A DNA stretch of 64,000 bases, from positions 1 to 64,000 of the forward strand of contig JADLBL010000023.1 of the NCBI GenBank assembly GCA_020847735.1, written 5' to 3'. The position numbers and the translations under genes were made by a program. The stretch is from Candidatus Eisenbacteria bacterium (GTDB taxonomy: Bacteria > Eisenbacteria > RBG-16-71-46). The notes beneath the pieces were generated by a model. That model had not been told where the DNA came from and did not search any database. It was given only the letters and a program-made list of their open reading frames with translations. Below are positions 58,856 through 64,000 of the stretch, one piece after another. Positions within the stretch are counted from its first letter, which is position 1, and each line of letters opens with the position of its first letter.

Positions 58856-60658
58856 CTACTCGTCCTCGTCGTCCACCAGGATGCGGCGGCGGCCGGTCTC
58901 GGTCAGGTCCGCCGGGCGTTCCTCCCCGGCCGGCTCCTCTCCCGGGATCACGAACTGCGAACCGACGCGCTGCGGCACGATGACGCGGGACAGGGCGAGG
59001 TCGAACACCTGGTCCATGGAATCCACCGGAACCAGCTCGAGCCGTGACCGCACGTCGGCCGGAATGTCGGCAAGATCCTTCACGTTGGCGGCCGGAAAGA
59101 TCAGCATGCGGATGCCCGCGCGGTAGGCCGCCAGCGCCTTCTCGCGCATGCCGCCCACCACGAGCACTTTGCCGCGCAGGCTCACCTCGCCGGTGAGCGC
59201 CACGTCGTGCCGGATCGGCCGGTCGCTCAGGACCGAGGCGATGACGAGCCCGACGGTCATGCCCGCCGAGGGGCCGTCCTTCGGCACGCCGCCGGCGGGG
59301 AAATGAATGTGGATGTCGCTGCCGCTGAACGCCTCGGCCTCGATCTCGAGGTCGTCCGCCCGCGAGCGCACGTACGAGTGCGCGGCCTGCACCGACTCGC
59401 GCATCACTTCGCCGAGCTGCCCGGTGAGCGTCACCCGGCCGGCGCCCGGCATGCGCAACGCCTCGACGACGAGGATCTCGCCGCCGGCCGCCGTCCACGC
59501 CAGCCCCATCGCCACGCCGACCTCGTCGTCCTTGCCGGCCATCTCGGGCTGGAACAACCGGCTGCCGAGATAGCCCTCGAGCTTCGGCGGCGTCACGAGA
59601 TGGCGCCGGCCCTGTCCCATGACGCGCGCGCGCGCGACCTTCCGGCAGACCGTCGCCAGCTGGCGCACGAGCCCGCGCACGCCGGCCTCCAGCGTCCAGT
59701 GGCGGATCATCGCGCGCAGCGCATCCTCCTGGATCACCAGATCGCGCGGCGCGAGGCCGTGCTCGACGAGCTGGCGGGGAATCAGGAAGCGGCGCGCGAT
59801 CTCGATCTTTTCGTCCTCGCTGTAGCCGGGAACCTCGATGACCTCGATGCGCTCCTGCAGCGCGTCGGGCACCTGCTCGAGGTGGTTCGCGCACAGCAGC
59901 AGGATCGCGTGCGACAGGTCGATGGGAAGCCCGAGGTAGTGGTCGGTGAAGTGGGCGCTCGATTCGGGGTCGAGCAGTTCGAGCAGCACTTCGGCGACTC
60001 CGAGCCCGCCTTCGCCGACGAGGCGATCCATGCCGTCGATCATCAGCACCGGATTGCGCGCGCCCGCCTCGCGCAACGCACGGACGATCTTGCCCGGCTG
60101 CGCGCCGGGCGCCGAGCGGGCGTCGCCGATCAGCTCGGCCGCGTCGCTGGTGCCCGAGACGCTGATGCGCGCGAACGGCCGCGCGAGCGCGCGCGCGACG
60201 GTCGCGCCGATGGACGACTTGCCGGTGCCGGGCGGGCCGACAAGGCACAGCGCCGGCCCGGGCAGGTCGGGCTTGAGCCGCCGCACCGCGAGGTACTCGA
60301 CGATCCGCTCCTTGGCCTTGTGCATGCCGAGCTGGTCGTGGTCGAGCACGGACTCGACGTGCGGCAGGTCGGCCTCCTCGGAAACCAGCGACTCCCACGG
60401 CATGGACCACAGCCATTGCAGGTAGGTGCGGATCTGTCCCGCTTCGGGCGCGCCGGCGGGCAGGCGGCGCAGGCGGTCCAGCTCGCGCTGCGACTGGCGC
60501 GCGACCTCGGCCGGCAGCGCCGAAGCGGGCGCCTGACCCGCTCCCGCACGCGGCGCCTCGCGCTCGCGCGAAAGCGGAGCATCGAGCGCGCTCGTGGCGC
60601 GCAGGGCGCGTGGCGGGCGTTTCGCCTGCAGGGTCCGGTTGCGGGCGGGACGCGGCAT
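58856..60658 (-). CDS. Shortened, divergent Lon protease
   Basis: 600 residues, against 780-810 for Lon. The N-terminal LON substrate domain is missing and is replaced by a basic, Ala/Pro-rich 50-residue lead. The ATPase has Walker A GPPGTGKS (141-148), but the Walker B is VLMIDGMD (204-211): G209 stands where Lon has the catalytic Glu. The pore-loop aromatic (TY(I/V)G in Lon) is replaced by A183-P184-G185. The Arg finger (R270 in QERIEVIEVPGYSED) and sensor 2 are kept. The protease domain is intact, with S464 in PKDGPSAG and K507 in VVGGMREKALAAYRAG. It looks like a Lon paralogue able to cut peptides but poor at ATP-driven unfolding (inference). Confidence 0.9.
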   Translation of the reverse strand: MPRPARNRTLQAKRPPRALRATSALDAPLSREREAPRAGAGQAPASALPAEVARQSQRELDRLRRLPAGAPEAGQIRTYLQWLWSMPWESLVSEEADLPHVESVLDHDQLGMHKAKERIVEYLAVRRLKPDLPGPALCLVGPPGTGKSSIGATVARALARPFARISVSGTSDAAELIGDARSAPGAQPGKIVRALREAGARNPVLMIDGMDRLVGEGGLGVAEVLLELLDPESSAHFTDHYLGLPIDLSHAILLLCANHLEQVPDALQERIEVIEVPGYSEDEKIEIARRFLIPRQLVEHGLAPRDLVIQEDALRAMIRHWTLEAGVRGLVRQLATVCRKVARARVMGQGRRHLVTPPKLEGYLGSRLFQPEMAGKDDEVGVAMGLAWTAAGGEILVVEALRMPGAGRVTLTGQLGEVMRESVQAAHSYVRSRADDLEIEAEAFSGSDIHIHFPAGGVPKDGPSAGMTVGLVIASVLSDRPIRHDVALTGEVSLRGKVLVVGGMREKALAAYRAGIRMLIFPAANVKDLADIPADVRSRLELVPVDSMDQVFDLALSRVIVPQRVGSQFVIPGEEPAGEERPADLTETGRRRILVDDEDE

Positions 60659-60830
60659 GGAGGACTCCGTGTCGTGGGGAGAGCGAAGTCGTTTCGGCTC
60701 CGGCGGACGGCGCCGCCGCTCGGGGGGTTCCCCCTGCAAATCGGCTGCTGCTGCGTCGTTCTGAAGCGTCCTCTCGGCCCGCCGCGCAAGCGCCCCGGGC
60801 GCAGGCCCTTGGCGGCGCCAGCGTGGAAAG

Positions 60831-60863
60831 CCGAAACCCCGCCCGGGTCGGGCGGGGTTTCGG
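60831..60863 (-). terminator. Perfect 15-bp hairpin terminator
   Basis: ccgaaaccccgcccg / cgggcggggtttcgg with a 3-base loop, 31 bp beyond the stop of the lamin-tail gene. It has A/T-rich stem bases. Confidence 0.85.
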
Positions 60864-60893
60864 TGCTGCGAGCGAAGCGTCGTGCTTCGGGTA

Positions 60894-61589
60894 CTAGCGG
60901 TAAATGGACTTCAGCGCGCCCCAGGTGCCCTTCATGGACGGGGTCGCGAGGCAGGCCGCGTTCGCGCCCGAAGCCGCGTTGTGCATGATCGGGCCGGCGG
61001 CGACGGGGGCGAAGTCGGCGCCATTCTCGTCGGTGTCCGTCAGGCCGCCGTTGGCGCGCACCGCCACCGTCGTGTTGGTCAGCGCGCCGCACGCAGCCGC
61101 GCCTTCCCAGCAGTTGGCCGTGCCGTACGAGACCTTGTCCACCGTGACGCCCGCGGGAACCGACGTGCACGCGACGTTCGCCTGCAGCGCCGTGAACAGG
61201 CCGATCTTGCCGTTCGTCTGACCGGCGTTGATCGAAGCGGTGACGAGGTCCGGCGTCACCGGAAGCGCCTCGCCGGCGGTGCCGGCCGAGCCGGTCTGGA
61301 TCAGCAGATAGGAGCAGGGCTGGATGATCGTGCCGGCCGGCAGGACGAAGTAGTTGCCCGACGAGCTGCCCCAGTTGCCGGTCGCCGAGCCGTATTCCAG
61401 CGCCCAGCCGCTCATGTCCACGGGAACGGCGCTCGAGTTGAAGAGCTCGACGTAATCGTTGGTGTAGGTGCCGCTGCCGCCGCCGCCGCCATAGACCTGG
61501 CTGATGCGCACGGCGCTGGCCGCGAACGAGGCGGTCGCCACGAGGGCGACGGCCGCGACCGTGAGGAGCGTGGTCACAAGCTTCTTCAT
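60894..61589 (-). CDS. Secreted lamin-tail-domain protein
   Basis: 231 residues. A signal peptide (LVTTLLTVAAVALVATASFA) precedes a lamin tail domain (27-150): VRISQVYGGGGGSGTYTNDY-VELFNSS, MSGWALEYGSATGNW and YLLIQTGSAGTAG. VDKVSYGTANCWEGAAACGA and a closing WGALKSIYR follow. The SQVYGGGGNSGATYTNDFIE-LFN-type start is common to secreted LTD proteins and nucleases of many phyla. There is no nuclease or sorting domain, so it is a stand-alone secreted LTD of unknown role. The start follows GGAGATCCCCG. A candidate promoter on the minus strand (TTGAGT, 15-bp spacer, TATCAG) lies at about 61706-61732. Confidence 0.87.
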   Translation of the reverse strand: MKKLVTTLLTVAAVALVATASFAASAVRISQVYGGGGGSGTYTNDYVELFNSSAVPVDMSGWALEYGSATGNWGSSSGNYFVLPAGTIIQPCSYLLIQTGSAGTAGEALPVTPDLVTASINAGQTNGKIGLFTALQANVACTSVPAGVTVDKVSYGTANCWEGAAACGALTNTTVAVRANGGLTDTDENGADFAPVAAGPIMHNAASGANAACLATPSMKGTWGALKSIYR

Positions 61590-61869
61590 CGGGGATCTCC
61601 TGTGGGCTGCGATGCGAGATGCGATCCCGTTGGGGTGGGCGCACTCGGGGGGTGGCCGACGTCCCGCGCCGGATGTGCGTGGCCGGGGCCGCGCACGCTG
61701 TGACTGATACGAAGGTTGTAACGGACTCAAGGATAGGCCACGGGGCGGCCCTGCCTCAAGGCCAAGTCTTGCGAACGCAACGATGTTCATGCCCCGAAAA
61801 CGAGGTCGAGTCCGGGCAAACTGCACGACGCTTCCCGGCCCGCCGGAAGGGGCGGCCTCCCGACCCCGG

Positions 61870-62643
61870 CTAACCCCTCGCGCGGGCGACCCGCGCCCAG
61901 GTCTGGACCGCGTTCGCGAGCAGGAAGACCGCGAAAGCGCGCGCCAGCACCGCCTGCGGCAGCCGCAGGGCGAGGGCGGAAGCCAGCGGCGCCCCGACGA
62001 TCGCGCCCAGCGCCAGCCACGGCACCAGGCGGGGCACGACGTTGCCGTGGCGGTGGTGTTCGATGGCGCCGACCGGCGCGGTGGCGAGGATCAGCGCGAG
62101 GGAGGTGCCCTGCGCCGTCTGCTGGGGGGCGCCGAAGAGCAGCGCGAGGGCCGGCACCGCGAGCAGCCCGCCACCCACGCCCATGAAGCCGGAAAGCAGC
62201 CCGACGGCCGCGCCCACGAGCATGGCGACCAGCGCGCCCGCCACCCCCGCGAGCAGCGGAGCACCCGTGTGCATGGGCGTACGCCAGAACAGCCGCGCGG
62301 CGACGATCGCGAGCAGCACCGCGAAGGCCCGCGTGAGCGCCACGCGACTCGTCCGTGCCGCGAGGCGCGCGCCCAGGCGCGCGCACAGCACGCTCGTGAC
62401 CGCCATGATCGCGCCGATCACCCATGCGACGTGGCCGCCGGCCGCGTAGACGATCAGGCCCGCGACCGCGGTCGCGCCGACTGCGGCGAGCGAGGTGCCG
62501 TGCGCCTCGTGCTGGGTCAGCGAGAACAGGCCGGTCAGCATCGGCACGAGCACGATGCCGCCGCCGACGCCGAACAGTCCGCCGGCCAGCCCGGCCGCGA
62601 GCCCCGTGAGGATCCCGCGCCAGCGCTCGCCGGACGGCGTCAC
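61870..62643 (-). CDS. TauE/SafE-family (TSUP) anion exporter
   Basis: 257 residues from GTG, one base after the carboxypeptidase stop. About eight helices are arranged as two similar halves, each with the family motif: GLFGVGGGIVLVPMLTGLFS in the first and GLLSGFMGVGGGLLAVPALA in the second. These proteins move sulfite, sulfoacetate or related organic anions. The ligand is not known. Its tight spacing to the D-Ala-D-Ala carboxypeptidase means a shared transcript, with no obvious functional tie. Confidence 0.88.
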   Translation of the reverse strand: MTPSGERWRGILTGLAAGLAGGLFGVGGGIVLVPMLTGLFSLTQHEAHGTSLAAVGATAVAGLIVYAAGGHVAWVIGAIMAVTSVLCARLGARLAARTSRVALTRAFAVLLAIVAARLFWRTPMHTGAPLLAGVAGALVAMLVGAAVGLLSGFMGVGGGLLAVPALALLFGAPQQTAQGTSLALILATAPVGAIEHHRHGNVVPRLVPWLALGAIVGAPLASALALRLPQAVLARAFAVFLLANAVQTWARVARARG

Positions 62644-62644
62644 G

Positions 62645-63580
62645 TCACGTGCCGGCGTGGGCGCCGGCCGGGGCGGTGGACTTCTGCAGCAGCCGCACCG
62701 TGTCGGCGAATCGCGTGGCGTTCGTCGGCGCGCCGAGGACAACCGCGATCAGGTCGCGGCCCTGGGTGCGCACCCAGGTCGCGAAGCAGTAGCCCGCCTC
62801 GAGGATGAAGCCCGTCTTGCCGCCGAGGATCTCGTAGCGGCCGTAAAGCATGCGGTTCGTGTTGTGAACGGCGTGCATGCGGCGGCCGGTCGCGAACTGG
62901 TACTGCCGCGTCGTGGTGATTTCCTGGATCAGCGGTTCGTGGGCCGCCGCGTGCAGGAGCCGCGCGACGTCGGCCGCGGTCGAGACGTTGCGCTCGTCGA
63001 GGCCCGTGAACTCGACGAACCGCGTGTCCTGCAGTCCGAGCTCGGCCGCCTTGCGGTTCATGCGCGCGACGAACTCGCCGGCCGTCAGGCCCGCCTCGCG
63101 CGCGAGCACGCGCGTCGCGACGTTGTCCGAGGACATGAGGCTCATGTGCAGCAGGTCGCCGAGCGCCACGCGGTCGCCGCGGCGCAGCTGGGTGTGGCCC
63201 GCGCCGTCGAGCTCGACCGCCGTCACCTCGACCTCGCGATCGAGCGCCGGCTTCTGCTCTAGGAAGACGAGCGCGGTCATGAGCTTCGTCAGGCTGGCGA
63301 TGGGCACCTGCCGGTCGCTGTTCTTGGCGAACAGGACTTCTCCCGTTCCCGGATCCACGAGAATGGCGTTGCGCGCGTAGACACCGCCCGGCGGCGGGCG
63401 CCGGGCACGGCGGCGAACCCGCCGCTTGGTCGCACGGGCCGCGGATTTCGCGGTGGCGGTCAGGCTCGTCTGTCCGGAGCGGGTGGTCTGACGGGTGGCG
63501 GCGTCGGCCATCGTGGCCGTGCCGGCCAGCAGGGCGAGCAGGAACGACACGCCCAGCATGCGCAGCGCGCGGAACATCAT
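62645..63580 (-). CDS. D-alanyl-D-alanine carboxypeptidase (S11)
   Basis: 311 residues from the first of two ATGs, placed by AGGAGCTC. A signal peptide (LRMLGVSFLLALLAGTATMA) is followed by an Arg/Lys-rich linker (31-62). The penicillin-binding fold has SxxK as S96-L-T-K99, SxN as S151-D-N153, and K255-T-G in ILGGKTGFILEAGYC. The enzyme trims terminal D-Ala from peptidoglycan stem peptides. It lacks the C-terminal beta domain and membrane-anchoring helix of DacA/PBP5 (403 residues), so it is closer to the short DacD/DD-peptidase forms; anchorage may depend on an uncleaved signal or the basic linker. It is first gene of the pair with the TSUP transporter. Confidence 0.92.
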   Translation of the reverse strand: MMFRALRMLGVSFLLALLAGTATMADAATRQTTRSGQTSLTATAKSAARATKRRVRRRARRPPPGGVYARNAILVDPGTGEVLFAKNSDRQVPIASLTKLMTALVFLEQKPALDREVEVTAVELDGAGHTQLRRGDRVALGDLLHMSLMSSDNVATRVLAREAGLTAGEFVARMNRKAAELGLQDTRFVEFTGLDERNVSTAADVARLLHAAAHEPLIQEITTTRQYQFATGRRMHAVHNTNRMLYGRYEILGGKTGFILEAGYCFATWVRTQGRDLIAVVLGAPTNATRFADTVRLLQKSTAPAGAHAGT

Positions 63581-63708
63581 GAGCTCCTCCTGAATCTCCC
63601 CTCGCGGGGAGGGCACCGATTCCGTCCATGGTATCGGAGACTTCAACGTCGAAACTTAGGGGCGGACGCGGGACGCGTCAACGCATTTGCCGGCCGGCGC
63701 GTGAAATT

Positions 63709-64000
63709 TCAGTCGCCCGCACCGGCACCGGCGCGTTCCTCGCGCAGGAATCGCACGAATCGCCCGCAGGCCGCGATCGCGAGCGAATCGGCCTCGACGA
63801 GGTCGGCTTCCCGCGAGGGCTCGCGGCAGGCCGCGAGCCGCGCGGGAAGGGCGCGCAGCGAGTCCATCGCGGCACGCCAGGGCGCCGCGAGGGACTCGGC
63901 GACGGCCGCGTTGGCGACCGGAAGGGCGCGCAGCGTGACGCGCGCGGCGCGCAGCACTTCGGGCAGCGCGCGCATCCGCCGCGTGGCGTGGCGCGTGCGC
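63709..64000 (-). CDS. Unknown protein, C-terminal part (runs off the window)
   Basis: The minus-strand frame is open from the window edge to a stop at 63709, at least 97 residues. It reads RHATRRMRALPEVLRAARVT, then LRALPVANAAVAESLAAPWR, and later READLVEADSLAIAACGRFV and RFLREERAGAGAGD. It is Ala/Arg/Leu-rich, probably helical, and has a regular hydrophobic pattern better than the shadow frames around it. The VRxTLRALPxANAAVAESLA-type stretch resembles the C-terminal region of DUF885-like helical peptidases, but the fragment is too short to assign. An internal ATG at 63975 is not necessarily the start. Confidence 0.55.
   Translation of the reverse strand, partial: RTRHATRRMRALPEVLRAARVTLRALPVANAAVAESLAAPWRAAMDSLRALPARLAACREPSREADLVEADSLAIAACGRFVRFLREERAGAGAGD

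Overview
The window is a chromosomal stretch of very GC-rich DNA (roughly 70% by eye) with about 45 genes, no tRNA or rRNA, no CRISPR array and no phage block. Several features point to a deep-branching Gram-negative bacterium of the FCB / Acidobacteria-like kind, for instance candidate phylum Eisenbacteria (inference). They are: two secreted proteins ending in FlgD-like C-terminal sorting domains, Ser/Thr kinases fused to TolB/WD40-like propellers, an ECF sigma factor next to a kinase-TPR protein, many lipoproteins, and an outer-membrane beta-barrel. Most genes start with a clear purine-rich ribosome binding site, several neighbours overlap by ATGA, and strong GC hairpins close many units.

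Layout. 1-345: the edge of an insertion sequence. 424-6133: two secreted zinc peptidases. 6166-6892: a decayed HNH-endonuclease gene carrying a copied piece of the first peptidase gene. 6920-19826: a signalling and housekeeping stretch with an FHA-GAF-SpoIIE phosphatase, a PP2C phosphatase, a class V aminotransferase, two kinase-propeller receptors, EF-P, a GH5 glycosidase and an HD hydrolase. 19848-25598: an unusual transcription group, with a Rho factor lacking its cold-shock RNA-binding domain, a cobalamin adenosyltransferase, a possible 40-residue ORF and a 903-residue GreA fusion. 26085-34038: a B3/B4-domain protein, a barrel and a lipoprotein, NAD synthetase, and a translationally coupled ABC exporter/MFS operon. 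34451-40608: lipoproteins, a 54-bp tandem repeat with an inverted copy, a NYN-domain protein and leucyl aminopeptidase.

41020-49366 is the most interesting region. A divergent sigma factor, a membrane anti-sigma factor and an exported TPR-CHAT caspase-like protease form one tight operon. A second ECF sigma factor follows, and its 3' end overlaps that of a convergent kinase-TPR gene by 25 bp. The three-gene operon looks like a regulated-proteolysis circuit in which the CHAT protease may cut the anti-sigma factor. This resembles the logic of type III-E CRISPR (TPR-CHAT, Csx30, RpoE) but has no CRISPR parts.

49677-64000: a secreted fibre-like protein and a FlgD-tailed partner, RlmD, a PDZ protein, a Nudix hydrolase, a two-GAF coiled-coil protein, a class I aminotransferase with a DUF2007-like protein, a shortened Lon paralogue with a broken Walker B motif, a lamin-tail secreted protein, a TauE/SafE transporter with a D-Ala-D-Ala carboxypeptidase, and a partial unknown gene at the right edge.
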